Source of the DNA: Ligilactobacillus pobuzihii E100301 = KCTC 13174
GTDB lineage: Bacteria > Bacillota > Bacilli > Lactobacillales > Lactobacillaceae
Direction of reading: 5' to 3'
Length of the DNA stretch: 41,222 nucleotides
NCBI RefSeq assembly: GCF_000349725.1
Contig: NZ_KB714698.1
Span: 88,243 to 129,464, forward strand
The position numbers and the translations under genes are program-made. Positions 8,399 to 16,872 of the stretch are shown piece after piece. Below the pieces are notes generated by a model. It saw nothing but the letters and a program-made list of their open reading frames with translations. It ran no database searches and was not told the DNA's origin. How positions within the stretch are numbered: the stretch's first letter is position 1; every line of letters begins with the position of its first letter.

Positions 8399-8462
8399 TT
8401 CAATATTTTAAGTGTAAATTATTGAAGGTACTTAAAAATTTTCAGAAAATTATTTTTTAAGT
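8399..8462. repeat. Two AT-rich inverted repeats upstream of the permease
   Basis: First: TTCAATA (8399-8405) and TATTGAA (8420-8426). Second: 8430-8443 (ACTTAAAAATTTTC) with 8445-8462 (GAAAATTA...TTTAAGT), nearly perfect apart from a small bulge. They fill the upstream part of the 306-base divergent spacer (8222-8527), which has no gene. A weak TTGAGT-17-TAGTTT promoter (8462-8490) begins where the second repeat ends. Role unknown; operators or an extruding hairpin are possible. Confidence 0.55.
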
Positions 8463-8527
8463 TGAGTTTCTGTCACTACATATTTAGTTTCAATATTAAT
8501 TAAGTAAAAAAAGGGAGTGAAAGTATA

Positions 8528-10147
8528 GTGGAAGAAAATACTAAAAAATACATCAGCTGGCCCGTTCTTGCTATGATGGCTTTCGTAACCGTGATTGGCT
8601 TTGAAGACATTATGTATAACTTTAAAAATCAGGGAATGGGCGTTATTACTTCATGGATCATCATGATGTTTTTATATGTGATCCCGTATGCTTTAATGGT
8701 TGGACAGTTAGGCTCTGTCTTTAATGATGAAGGTGGTGGCCTAAGTTCTTGGATTCGTGGTACTAATGGCGAATTTCTCGGCTATTTCACAGCATGGACA
8801 TATTGGGCAGCATCGATCCCTTATGTGGTCGATTCAGCCCAATCAGTAATCGTTGGGTTTGGCTGGGCCTTCACTGGTAGTTCTGATTTTCAGAGTAACA
8901 TGCCAAATTCAACTTTTACATTACTAACTTTTATTGTTTTCATTATCTTCATTTTCGTGCAACGTCACTTAGCAAACTCAATGGAAATATTATCCACAAT
9001 TGGTGGTTTTGCAATGTTTGCTATGACCGTCTTATTCGTTTTCATGTCAATCGTTGGCTTGATCAAATCTGGTGGACATATGGCAACACAGCCAATGAAC
9101 ATTAAAACCCTGCTGCCAAAATTCGATTTAAAATATTTAACTACCATCGGTCTTTTAATTTATGCTGTTAATGGTGCTGAACTTGTAGCGCCCTATGTTA
9201 CACAGATGAAAAAACCTAAGGTAGAATTTCCCAAGGCCATGATAACTTTAGCTTTAATGACGACTTTTTTAACGATCTTCGGCTCATTTTCTTTAGGGAT
9301 ATTTTTTGATGCAAATAATTTACCAAATGATTTAAAAATGAACGGTGATTATTATGCCTTTCAAGCTTTAGGCCAACAATACGGTGTCGGTAACTTATTC
9401 ATGTATATTTACGCCTGGACATCGGTGATTTATATGTGTGCCTTATTAGCCGTTTTGCTCGATGCTATGACCAGAATGTTGATTTCTGATACTGGTAAAG
9501 AATACATGCCAGCATTTTTACGTAAGAAAAACACAGATGGATTACCTATTAATGGTTACATTTTAACTTGTACATTATCTGGATTCATCATGTTATTAGG
9601 TATTTTCTTACCCGAAATGAATGATATTTTCAACTGGCTACTTAACCTAAATGGTATTATTTCGCCAGGTGTTACTTGCTGGATTTTCTATGCATTTATG
9701 CGGATCCGTAAAAATCCAGAAAAATATCCTTCGGAATATATCTTTATTAAAAATGATAAAGTTGCATATATCGTTGGTTTGTTGCTTCTACTCGTTACAG
9801 GCGCGGCCACGTTATTAGGTATCGCGCCCCAAGACGTGGAAATATATAGTGGTACGTGGTGGTACGAGCTTGTTATCAATATCGTAGCGATCTTCTTTTT
9901 GATCGGTTTAGGCACATTGCTACCGTTGATCAGGAAACGTGAAGAAGAATATGGAATCGCATTTGACAAAAAACAATGGGTGATCATGATCACTACAACT
10001 ATATTCGCTGTTGTAGTAATGGTTTGGTTAGGTGGTACTGACCTAAATACTAAGGTCGCCTTGGTCGTGGCAGTTGCTGTATTTTCTATCTTATTTCTAT
10101 GGCTTATTGGCCATAGAAAACCGATAACGCTCAATATAAAAAAATAA
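8528..10147 (+). CDS. APC-family amino acid permease (GadC/YjeM-like)
   Basis: Integral membrane transporter of the amino acid-polyamine-organocation superfamily. 539 residues with about 12 membrane helices. The N-terminal region VIGFEDIMYNFKNQGMGVI resembles the glutamate/GABA-type antiporter branch (GadC, YjeM), where a helix-1 break forms the substrate site. The substrate is not determinable here, and no decarboxylase gene is adjacent. The start is GTG, with GGGAG 10 bases upstream. The C-terminus ends in a short basic tail. It is a single-gene unit with a repeat-borne hairpin after it. Confidence 0.87.
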   Translation: MEENTKKYISWPVLAMMAFVTVIGFEDIMYNFKNQGMGVITSWIIMMFLYVIPYALMVGQLGSVFNDEGGGLSSWIRGTNGEFLGYFTAWTYWAASIPYVVDSAQSVIVGFGWAFTGSSDFQSNMPNSTFTLLTFIVFIIFIFVQRHLANSMEILSTIGGFAMFAMTVLFVFMSIVGLIKSGGHMATQPMNIKTLLPKFDLKYLTTIGLLIYAVNGAELVAPYVTQMKKPKVEFPKAMITLALMTTFLTIFGSFSLGIFFDANNLPNDLKMNGDYYAFQALGQQYGVGNLFMYIYAWTSVIYMCALLAVLLDAMTRMLISDTGKEYMPAFLRKKNTDGLPINGYILTCTLSGFIMLLGIFLPEMNDIFNWLLNLNGIISPGVTCWIFYAFMRIRKNPEKYPSEYIFIKNDKVAYIVGLLLLLVTGAATLLGIAPQDVEIYSGTWWYELVINIVAIFFLIGLGTLLPLIRKREEEYGIAFDKKQWVIMITTTIFAVVVMVWLGGTDLNTKVALVVAVAVFSILFLWLIGHRKPITLNIKK

Positions 10148-10177
10148 TTTGACTAGCTAATACCTCCTGATGGAACA

Positions 10178-10288
10178 CTGACATAACTAGCTGTGCGATT
10201 CTAAAAGGGCCGTCGATCTATCCCATTAAATTGGGGTAGATCGGCGGCCATTAAACGTGTTCCAAAACATCTTTATCTTTTGTCTCAC
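10178..10288. repeat. Dispersed intergenic repeat, copy A
   Basis: 111 bases sharing long blocks with copy B at 21565-21768: GACATAACTAGCTGTGCGA, a GC-rich hairpin, GTGTTCCAAAA, and TTTTGTCTCAC. The ends are imperfect inverted repeats (GACATAA / TTTTGTCTC). The core hairpin (10208-10249) is a 17-bp stem with two G-U wobbles around a loop. The element lies between the convergent permease and GNAT-like genes and encodes nothing. On the minus strand the stem is followed by CTTTTAG. Confidence 0.8.
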
Positions 10289-10341
10289 CCTTGTTTCTAT
10301 AGCATTTATTTCATTAACGATCTCCTTAATACATTTTTAAA

Positions 10342-10379
10342 TCAAAAATAAAGCCCCAAAGTTAAACCTTCAGAGCTTT
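10342..10379 (-). terminator. Terminator of the GNAT-like gene
   Basis: The minus strand forms AAAGCTCTGAAG / CTTTGGGGCTTT, 12 pairs including three wobbles, followed by TATTTTT, 18 bases after the stop codon. Confidence 0.75.
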
Positions 10380-10397
10380 AGTATACTTTATTTAGTT

Positions 10398-10895
10398 CTA
10401 TTCTGTCGTAAATTCCACTTCACCGAAAACATCATCTAAGCTGTCTTCAACTAATTGATAGACATACAAGTTTTCAGTACCGTCTTCTTGGCCTGGCAAA
10501 TAAAAATCATAATCGACAGCTGGCTTAAATCCAAAGTCTGTAGGATCGATTTCATCAAACTGTTGCCAAATAATAAAGCGATAACCAGACTCTAAAGCAC
10601 GCTTTTTCAACTCATTCATCAATGGTGTCAATTCATCGTCGATCTGCCGAATTGGCCCCACCATTAAACAAACAATATCATTAAGCGTAATTTCATGTAA
10701 GCTTGCCGTACCTGTCAATTGATTATTTTCTTCTTCAACTACCTCTAAAATTGGAAGATAATTCTTATCCTGACGTAACTTTGCTGCTTCTTGTCCTAAA
10801 TGCTTCTTTGAGTCGTCCAATGTCTCTAGCAAATTATCTACAACTGCACGATCTGCTGGTTGGATTCCTCTGATTTCCATATTTGTTTTGCCCAC
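10398..10895 (-). CDS. GNAT-like acetyltransferase-fold protein, function unknown
   Basis: 165 acidic residues. N-terminal MEIRGIQPADRAVVDNLLETL and the pattern of a beta strand, then VGPIRQIDDELTPLMNELKKRALESGYRFIIW, resemble the N-acetyltransferase fold. I do not see a clear acetyl-CoA Q/R-x-x-G-x-G/A loop: the equivalent position reads VGPIRQIDDELT. It could therefore be a degenerate or non-catalytic member. Alternative start at M6 (MEIRG); no strong ribosome site distinguishes them. Monocistronic, with its own terminator. Confidence 0.6.
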   Translation of the reverse strand: MGKTNMEIRGIQPADRAVVDNLLETLDDSKKHLGQEAAKLRQDKNYLPILEVVEEENNQLTGTASLHEITLNDIVCLMVGPIRQIDDELTPLMNELKKRALESGYRFIIWQQFDEIDPTDFGFKPAVDYDFYLPGQEDGTENLYVYQLVEDSLDDVFGEVEFTTE

Positions 10896-11036
10896 TTTCC
10901 TATTTACTCAGTAATTCTAACATGTTCGGTGACTTTTCTAAAGAAATATCGCTGATCAGGTAAATCTTTAGGAATTTGAAAGATTTATTGTTAAATACTA
11001 TATCAAAACACTTATTAATTTTATTTTTAAAGCCAA

Positions 11037-11076
11037 AATAAAAAGCTCTAAGTCTTGATATACCAACACTTAGAGC
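11037..11076 (-). terminator. Terminator of the suf operon
   Basis: The minus strand forms a perfect 9-bp GCTCTAAGT/ACTTAGAGC stem, followed by TTTTTATTTT, just after the sufB stop. Confidence 0.9.
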
Positions 11077-11089
11077 ATATATATCAAAA

Positions 11090-12490
11090 TTAACCCACAG
11101 ACCCTTCCATCTGATAATTGATCAAACGATTCAATTCAACTGCATATTCCATGGGCAATTCCTTGGTAAATGGTTCGACAAATCCCATAATGATCATTTC
11201 AGTAGCTTTTTCTTCAGAAATACCTCGACTCATCAGGTAATAAAGCTGTTCCTCAGAGATTTTAGAAACTTTGGCTTCGTGTTCCATCGAGACATTACCA
11301 TTTAAGATCTCATTGAATGGGATGGTGTCACTGGTCGATTTTTCATCCATAATGATCGTATCACACTCAACGTGGGCAAATGAACCATCACTAGGACGAT
11401 CAAACCTGACCTCACCTCGATAGTCCACACTACCGCCATCTTTGCACAGTGACTTGGAAACGATCGAAGACGAAGTATTTTTAGCATGATGGATCATTCT
11501 TGCCCCTGTGTCAGAGCGAATATCTTTACCCGCAAATGCAATCGAAAGCATCGTCCCACGTGCACCTTGCCCGTCTAAGTACACACTAGGATATTTCATC
11601 GTCACTTTAGAACCTAAGTTACCATCGACCCACTCCATAGTCGAGTTTTCTAATGCTTGAGCACGTTTAGTTTCCAGACTATAAACATTATCTGACCAAT
11701 TTTGAATCGTCGTATAACGACAATAAGCATTCGGTAAAACATTAACTTCAACGACAGCAGCGTGCAGACTATCTTGTGAATAGTTTGGTGCGGTACAACC
11801 TTCAACATAGTTAACACTGGCACCTTCATCCACAATAATCAAAGTCCGCTCAAATTGGCCTGAATTACCCGCATTGATCCGGAAATAACTTTGGATCGGT
11901 GTCGTAACTTTGACACCTTTTGGCACATAGATAAATGTCCCACCTGACCAGACAGCCGAATTTAAAGCTGCCAATTTGTTATCAGATGGTGGTACTAATT
12001 TGCCAAAATATTTCTTGACCAATTCTGGATATTTTTGTACCGCAGAATCAGTATCCATAAAGACGATCCCCGTTTTTTCAAACTGTTTTTGCATATTATG
12101 ATACACAACTTCTGATTCATATTGAGCAGATGAACCCGCTAGATATTCTCGTTCAGCTTGGGGTACGCCTAACCGGTCGAAGGTCTTTTTGATATCTTCT
12201 GGCACATCGTTCCAACTACGAGCAACTTTATCTGAATCTCGTCTAAAGTAGTTGATTTTGTCTAGATCGATACCAGACAGATCTGGTCCAAATTTTGGCA
12301 TCGGTAATTTTTTATAGATCTCGTATGACTTCAAGCGGAAGTCAAGCATCCACTGTGGTTCGTTTTTAGCAGCGGAAATCTCACGAACGATTTCTTCCGT
12401 TAAACCTTCGCCAGTCGTATAAATCGGTTCAATATCATCTTTAAAACCATATTTATACTCCCCACCTACCTCAGGTACTGTATTAGTCAT
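11090..12490 (-). CDS. sufB: Fe-S cluster scaffold subunit SufB
   Basis: Forms the SufBC2D scaffold on which Fe-S clusters are built in the cytoplasm. 466 residues from ATG 12490. The longer GTG start at 12499 is nearly touching the AGGAG site, while the ATG is 10 bases away, so the ATG is preferred. Conserved segments include [33 protein letters not shown] and the C-terminal [20 protein letters not shown] and [17 protein letters not shown]. The start codon overlaps the sufU stop (ATGACTAA), implying translational coupling. Last gene of sufCDSUB. Confidence 0.97.
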   Translation of the reverse strand: MTNTVPEVGGEYKYGFKDDIEPIYTTGEGLTEEIVREISAAKNEPQWMLDFRLKSYEIYKKLPMPKFGPDLSGIDLDKINYFRRDSDKVARSWNDVPEDIKKTFDRLGVPQAEREYLAGSSAQYESEVVYHNMQKQFEKTGIVFMDTDSAVQKYPELVKKYFGKLVPPSDNKLAALNSAVWSGGTFIYVPKGVKVTTPIQSYFRINAGNSGQFERTLIIVDEGASVNYVEGCTAPNYSQDSLHAAVVEVNVLPNAYCRYTTIQNWSDNVYSLETKRAQALENSTMEWVDGNLGSKVTMKYPSVYLDGQGARGTMLSIAFAGKDIRSDTGARMIHHAKNTSSSIVSKSLCKDGGSVDYRGEVRFDRPSDGSFAHVECDTIIMDEKSTSDTIPFNEILNGNVSMEHEAKVSKISEEQLYYLMSRGISEEKATEMIIMGFVEPFTKELPMEYAVELNRLINYQMEGSVG

Positions 12491-12929
12491 TGCTCTCACT
12501 CTCCTCTATTGCTTGATATGCGGCTTTCCAAGCTAAAGTCGCACATTTGATCCGAGCTGGAAATTGCGCCACACTTTGTAAAATCGACGCTTCTCCTAAT
12601 AGTTTGGTTTGATCTGGGACATCTTTTCCCATGACCATGTCAGAAAAACCTAAAACCATTTGTTCAACTTCTGCAATAGTTTTGCCTTTGATCTGATCAG
12701 TCATCATCGAAGCCGAAGCCTGTGAGATCGTACAACCAGTACCTGTATAGGCCGCATCGATCACAGTTTTATCTGCTATTTTTAACTGGATCGTTAAAAC
12801 GTCACCACAAGTGGGATTACGTAATTCCACTTCATGATCAGCCCGGTCTAATTCATGATTATTATGCGGATGTTTGGCATGATCCATAATCACTTGTCGA
12901 TATAAATTACTTAATTTAGAAAGAGCCAT
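12483..12929 (-). CDS. sufU: Zinc-dependent sulfurtransferase SufU
   Basis: Accepts persulfide sulfur from SufS and passes it to the scaffold. 148 residues. The metal-site residues C41, D43, C66 and C129 are all present ([21 protein letters not shown]). The segment between C66 and C129 has the Gram-positive SufU insertion rather than the shorter IscU form. AAAGGAG is 10 bases before the ATG, inside the sufS 3' end; it overlaps sufS by 14 bases and sufB by 8. Confidence 0.96.
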   Translation of the reverse strand: MALSKLSNLYRQVIMDHAKHPHNNHELDRADHEVELRNPTCGDVLTIQLKIADKTVIDAAYTGTGCTISQASASMMTDQIKGKTIAEVEQMVLGFSDMVMGKDVPDQTKLLGEASILQSVAQFPARIKCATLAWKAAYQAIEESESND

Positions 12930-14154
12930 TCAAAAAGAACTCCTTTGCATCTAAAACTGCTCTGATCAACAGATCAGCATCTGTCTGAGTATTATACAAA
13001 TAAAAACTAGCTCGCGCTGTAGCACTCACACCCAAATATTTCATCAAAGGTTGAGCACAATGATGACCTGCTCTAACAGCTACACCATCCATATCTAAAG
13101 CACTAGCTAAATCATGCGGGTGGACGCCAGTCAAATTAAAAGAAAGCACCCCTGTTCGTTGCCGCGGGTCTTTTGGACCATATATTTCAATACCTTGGAT
13201 AGCGGTAAGTTGTGGCAAAACATACTCAACCAATCGCCTTTCATGTTTCATAATTTTATCTAGTCCGATTTCATTTAAATAATCGATCGCTGCACCCAGA
13301 CCGATCACACCAGCGATATTTTGTGTCCCACCTTCAAATTTATACGGTGGTGCTTTAAAATCTGTCTGATATAAACCGACATTTGAAATCATTTCCCCGC
13401 CAAATTCTAAGGGCGGCATTTCATTAAGTAATTCTTTTTTTCCCCATAAAATGCCGCACCCTGTTGGGCCTAACATTTTATGTCCTGAAAAAGCATAAAA
13501 ATCAACATCTAATTCTTTTACATCAACTGGCATATGAGGTACCGCCTGGGCACCATCAACGACCATGATGGCACCATGCTGATGAGCTAATCGTGTGACC
13601 TGTTTGATCGGGTTGATCACACCCAAAACATTTGAAGCATGGCACAAAGAAACGATAGCTGTTTTATCAGTGATTACCTGTTGAGCATTCTTTAAATCAA
13701 GTTGTCCGTCAACAGTCAATCCAATATACTTTAACTTGGCACCAGTTTGTAATGCTAATTGTTGCCAAGGAACTAAATTACTATGATGTTCCATGTAAGA
13801 AACTACGATCTCATCACCCGCATGCAGGTGAGTACGTCCATAACTAGCTGCAATCCAATTCAATGCCTCCGTCGTTCCTTTGGTATACACTACCTCTTGT
13901 GGGTTATTAGCTCCAATGAAGTCGGCAACTTTTTGTCTGACTCCTTCAAATTGTTCAGTTGCTCGTTGTGCAAGTGTATGCACGCCACGATGAACATTTG
14001 CGTTGTCATGCTCGTAGTAGTTTCTGATAGCATCTAGGACCTGTCGCGGCTTTTGGGTAGTAGCCGCATTGTCTAAGTACACTAACTTTTCATCATTCAC
14101 GATCTCTTGCAAAATTGGAAAGTCATTTAACAAATTATTCATCTTGTTGTCCAT
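12916..14154 (-). CDS. sufS: Cysteine desulfurase SufS
   Basis: Group II PLP-dependent cysteine desulfurase that supplies sulfur to SufU. 412 residues. The PLP lysine is K226 in AFSGHK, and the active cysteine is C366 in RAGHHCAQP, on the short loop of group II enzymes. The start at 14154 has AGAGGAAG about 8 bases upstream. ATG 14142, four codons in, is a weaker alternative. It overlaps sufD by 20 bases. It is the second desulfurase of the window: the NifS-type gene at 1-586 lacks nearby suf genes. Confidence 0.97.
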   Translation of the reverse strand: MDNKMNNLLNDFPILQEIVNDEKLVYLDNAATTQKPRQVLDAIRNYYEHDNANVHRGVHTLAQRATEQFEGVRQKVADFIGANNPQEVVYTKGTTEALNWIAASYGRTHLHAGDEIVVSYMEHHSNLVPWQQLALQTGAKLKYIGLTVDGQLDLKNAQQVITDKTAIVSLCHASNVLGVINPIKQVTRLAHQHGAIMVVDGAQAVPHMPVDVKELDVDFYAFSGHKMLGPTGCGILWGKKELLNEMPPLEFGGEMISNVGLYQTDFKAPPYKFEGGTQNIAGVIGLGAAIDYLNEIGLDKIMKHERRLVEYVLPQLTAIQGIEIYGPKDPRQRTGVLSFNLTGVHPHDLASALDMDGVAVRAGHHCAQPLMKYLGVSATARASFYLYNTQTDADLLIRAVLDAKEFFLNGSF

Positions 14155-15418
14155 TGACTAACTTCCTCTCGATCATATCTGCTAGGATCTGTCGTACTTC
14201 TTTTGAAGGTAATGCAGATAAGACTGGCCCTAAAAAGCCACGGATAACTAAACGTTCAGCTGTCTTTTTATCCAACCCACGGCTCATCAAATAATACATC
14301 TTTTGTTCATCAACACGTCCGACACTAGCAGCATGTCCAGCAACCACATCATTGTCATCGATCAACAAAATCGGGTTAGCATCACCACGTGCTTTAGTCG
14401 AAAGCATCAGCACCCGACTTTCTTGCTGGGCTTCCGCACCACGCGCCCCGTGTACGATATGCCCGATCCCGTTAAAAATCAAGCTAGAACGTGCCAAGAT
14501 CACACCGTGTTGCAAGATATTACCTAAAGAGTGTTTACCATAATTAGTAACTCGGGTATCGATTCCTTGGACCTGATCACCAGTGGAAATTGCCACGACT
14601 TTAACTTCAGCATGTGAACCTTCACCCACTAACTCGGAATCGAAATCACCCACAATATTGCAATCATTCATCATGCCCATTGACCAGTCGATCCGTGCAT
14701 TACGTTTAAGATACCCCCGCCGATTCAAATAAGCAGTGGTGTTTTCGCCTAAACGATCAACGCTGGCAAATTTAATATGGCTATCAGGTTCTGCAATCAC
14801 CTCTTCAATAATATTTGCAGGACTAGCTTTGCTACCTATGGTTCCAGTGTTTTCCAAATAGGATAATTCACTGCCCGAATCCGCGATCAACAACAAATGG
14901 TGAACGTAGTCTTGTGGCACACGTGCATCCTGAAAGAAATAAGAAGTCAATGGTTGTTTTAAGACTACGTTCTTGGGTACATAAATCAATAATCCACTTG
15001 TCAAATGAGCAACATGTTCAGCATTTAGACGATTTTCAGTCGGTTTTGTAGCTTCAGTCATAAAATACTTTTTGATCAGCTCAGGGTGTTGTTGTAAAGC
15101 AGTTTGCCAATCACAAATGATCACACCTTTTTCTTTAAATTCGGCCGGTAATTCATGTTGAATAATTTTGGAACCAACTTGCACCACATTGGCTTGTATT
15201 GTTGCAAGCTCTTCATTATTTAATTCATGATCTCCAATTGACAATTTACGCGTTACATTGATCGGCCAAGAATGATATTTGATTTTCTGGAAATTTGGCA
15301 AAGCAAGATCTGCTACTTCCTGATGGGCTTCATATCGCATTTTAGTAAACCATTCGGGTTCATTTGTCAGTTGGGCATACTTTTTTATATCTTGAGCAGT
15401 TTGTGTTTGAACTGTCAT
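14135..15418 (-). CDS. sufD: Fe-S cluster assembly scaffold subunit SufD
   Basis: Paralogue of SufB and partner of SufC in the SufBC2D complex. 427 residues, with the shared beta-helix core and C-terminal ending YLMSRGLDKKTAERLVIRGFLGPVL, a SufD signature similar to that of SufB. N-terminal EPEWFTKMRYEAHQ marks the SufD N-domain. GGAGGT is 10-11 bases before the ATG. It starts 16 bases after sufC and overlaps sufS, so it is coupled within the operon. Confidence 0.96.
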   Translation of the reverse strand: MTVQTQTAQDIKKYAQLTNEPEWFTKMRYEAHQEVADLALPNFQKIKYHSWPINVTRKLSIGDHELNNEELATIQANVVQVGSKIIQHELPAEFKEKGVIICDWQTALQQHPELIKKYFMTEATKPTENRLNAEHVAHLTSGLLIYVPKNVVLKQPLTSYFFQDARVPQDYVHHLLLIADSGSELSYLENTGTIGSKASPANIIEEVIAEPDSHIKFASVDRLGENTTAYLNRRGYLKRNARIDWSMGMMNDCNIVGDFDSELVGEGSHAEVKVVAISTGDQVQGIDTRVTNYGKHSLGNILQHGVILARSSLIFNGIGHIVHGARGAEAQQESRVLMLSTKARGDANPILLIDDNDVVAGHAASVGRVDEQKMYYLMSRGLDKKTAERLVIRGFLGPVLSALPSKEVRQILADMIERKLVNGQQDE

Positions 15419-15434
15419 TTAGTAGTACACCTCC

Positions 15435-16217
15435 CTATTCTTCATCAACTAATTTAACGTCTAAGCCAAGCTCATCTCGCAAGCCAGCATAACCCTCATC
15501 TTCAAGTTTAACAGCCAAATCTGCATCCCCAGATTTAACGATCTTACCACCCATCATGACATGAACTACATCTGGTTTAATGTAATTTAACAAACGCTGG
15601 TAATGAGTAATGATCAGTGAACCAAACTCTGGCCCACGCATTTCATTAACACCACGGGAAACGACCTTTAAAGCATCGATATCAAGTCCAGAATCGATTT
15701 CATCTAAAATCGCAAATTTTGGTTCGATCATCATCAACTGTAAGATCTCGTTTCGCTTCTTTTCACCACCAGAAAAGCCTTCATTCAAATACCGTTCGGA
15801 CATTTCTTCTGTCATATCCAAAGTTTTTAAAGTCCGATCTAATTTTTGTAAGAATTCTGGGATCGACATTTGATCATCTTCTGAACGTCGCGAATTGATA
15901 GCCGCACGAATAAATTCGGCATTCGTGATACCAGGGATCTCAGCAGGATACTGCATTGCTAAAAATAGTCCCGCACGAGCACGCTGATCAACGGGCAAAC
16001 CAACAATGCTTTGCCCGTTGATTAAAATATCGCCTTCTAAGATCTCATAGTTAGGGTTGCCCATGATCGATTCAGACAAAGTCGACTTACCAGTTCCATT
16101 TGGACCCATAATAGCGTGAATCTCTCCTGTTGACATTTTTAAATTAACACCTGTCAGGATCTCTTTTTTTTCTTCTTTTGCTTTAACATGTAAATTCTTA
16201 ACTTCTAAAGTTGACAT
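15435..16217 (-). CDS. sufC: Fe-S assembly ATPase SufC
   Basis: ABC-type cytoplasmic ATPase that drives conformational change of SufB/SufD. 260 residues. Walker A GPNGTGKS (38-45), signature FSGGEKKR (148-155) and Walker B FAILDEIDSGLD. The SGGEKKRNE form is specific to SufC rather than transporter ATPases. AAAGGAGA lies about 6 bases before the ATG. First gene of the operon, about 33 bases after the predicted transcription start. Confidence 0.97.
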   Translation of the reverse strand: MSTLEVKNLHVKAKEEKKEILTGVNLKMSTGEIHAIMGPNGTGKSTLSESIMGNPNYEILEGDILINGQSIVGLPVDQRARAGLFLAMQYPAEIPGITNAEFIRAAINSRRSEDDQMSIPEFLQKLDRTLKTLDMTEEMSERYLNEGFSGGEKKRNEILQLMMIEPKFAILDEIDSGLDIDALKVVSRGVNEMRGPEFGSLIITHYQRLLNYIKPDVVHVMMGGKIVKSGDADLAVKLEDEGYAGLRDELGLDVKLVDEE

Positions 16218-16257
16218 AGCGTTTCTCCTTTGAGTTCATGTTAAGTTCTTCTCATTC

Positions 16258-16286
16258 ATTTTAATCCAAATGAGAATCGTTTTCAA
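16258..16286 (-). promoter_or_regulatory. Promoter of sufCDSUB
   Basis: On the minus strand TTGAAA (-35), a 17-base spacer, then TAAAAT (-10). It predicts a start near 16251, directly upstream of sufC. Confidence 0.7.
16271..16285. promoter_or_regulatory. Fur-family-type operator over the suf promoter
   Basis: TGAGAATCGTTTTCA fits the 7-1-7 palindrome consensus of Fur/PerR/Zur proteins (TGATAAT-N-ATTATCA) at 11 of 14 positions. It overlaps the -35 element and the adjoining spacer. A second perfect inverted repeat, TTCTCATT (16249-16256) with AATGAGAA (16269-16276), flanks the -10. Which regulator binds (iron, peroxide or zinc sensor) is not decidable from this window. Confidence 0.55.
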
Positions 16287-16300
16287 TTAGGAAAATTAAC

Positions 16301-16657
16301 TTATTTTGCCCAATTCTTTTCATATACTTCTTCCTTGAATCCACAAGTTAACTTGTCTCCTTCAACCATTAAAGGCCGTTTTATCAACTTTCCATCCTGT
16401 GAAAGCAACTCAGCTGCTTTTTGAACTGTCATCTCAGGTAATTTTTCTTTTAAATTTTGCTGACGATAATGTTGACCACTAGTATTGAAAAAATAACGTA
16501 AAGGTTGTGAAGAATTACTCATCCATTTCAACAAATCTTCTTTAGCAGGAGGTTGTTCTACTAGGTCTTGCGAATCATACTGAACTCCGTGTGCATCTAA
16601 CCATTTTTTAGCTTTCTTACAGGTTGAACATTTCGAATAACAATAAAACTTTTTCAT
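16301..16657 (-). CDS. ArsC/Spx-family thioredoxin-like protein (YusI-like)
   Basis: 118-residue protein of the arsenate reductase/Spx/MgsR family. The N-terminus carries C6 and a CSTC motif (C10, C13), and the family's RP pair is R94-P95 in LIKRPL. Most lack arsenate reductase activity; Spx paralogues act as redox regulators of RNA polymerase, but this gene more resembles the YusI branch. GAGGAG is about 10 bases before the ATG. It lies just upstream of the suf promoter on the same strand with no obvious terminator between. Function not assigned. Confidence 0.85.
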   Translation of the reverse strand: MKKFYCYSKCSTCKKAKKWLDAHGVQYDSQDLVEQPPAKEDLLKWMSNSSQPLRYFFNTSGQHYRQQNLKEKLPEMTVQKAAELLSQDGKLIKRPLMVEGDKLTCGFKEEVYEKNWAK

Positions 16658-16794
16658 TTAAGCCAACTCCTCGTATTATTTAAAAATTATCATTATTAAA
16701 CTTACCATCATCAGTATGGATTAGATTTTAAAAAAAAACAAGGACCTGATAAAATGCTTTTTTCCCTATTAAGTTTGACAAGTCAAAGCAATAA

Positions 16795-16833
16795 AAAACC
16801 ATCCAAAATCACTTAAGACTTTGGATGGTTTTA
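16795..16833. terminator. Terminator of the mbl-rodA cluster
   Basis: An 11-bp perfect stem AACCATCCAAA/TTTGGATGGTT with T-runs on both strands, about 40 bases after the rodA stop on the minus strand. Confidence 0.85.
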
Positions 16834-16872
16834 ATAACATTTAATTTATCGTAACTATACATTGTAAATAAG

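Noticed and set aside
8528-10147. GABA/glutamate acid-resistance operon
   Set aside because: The permease resembles that branch, but no glutamate decarboxylase or regulator gene is next to it.
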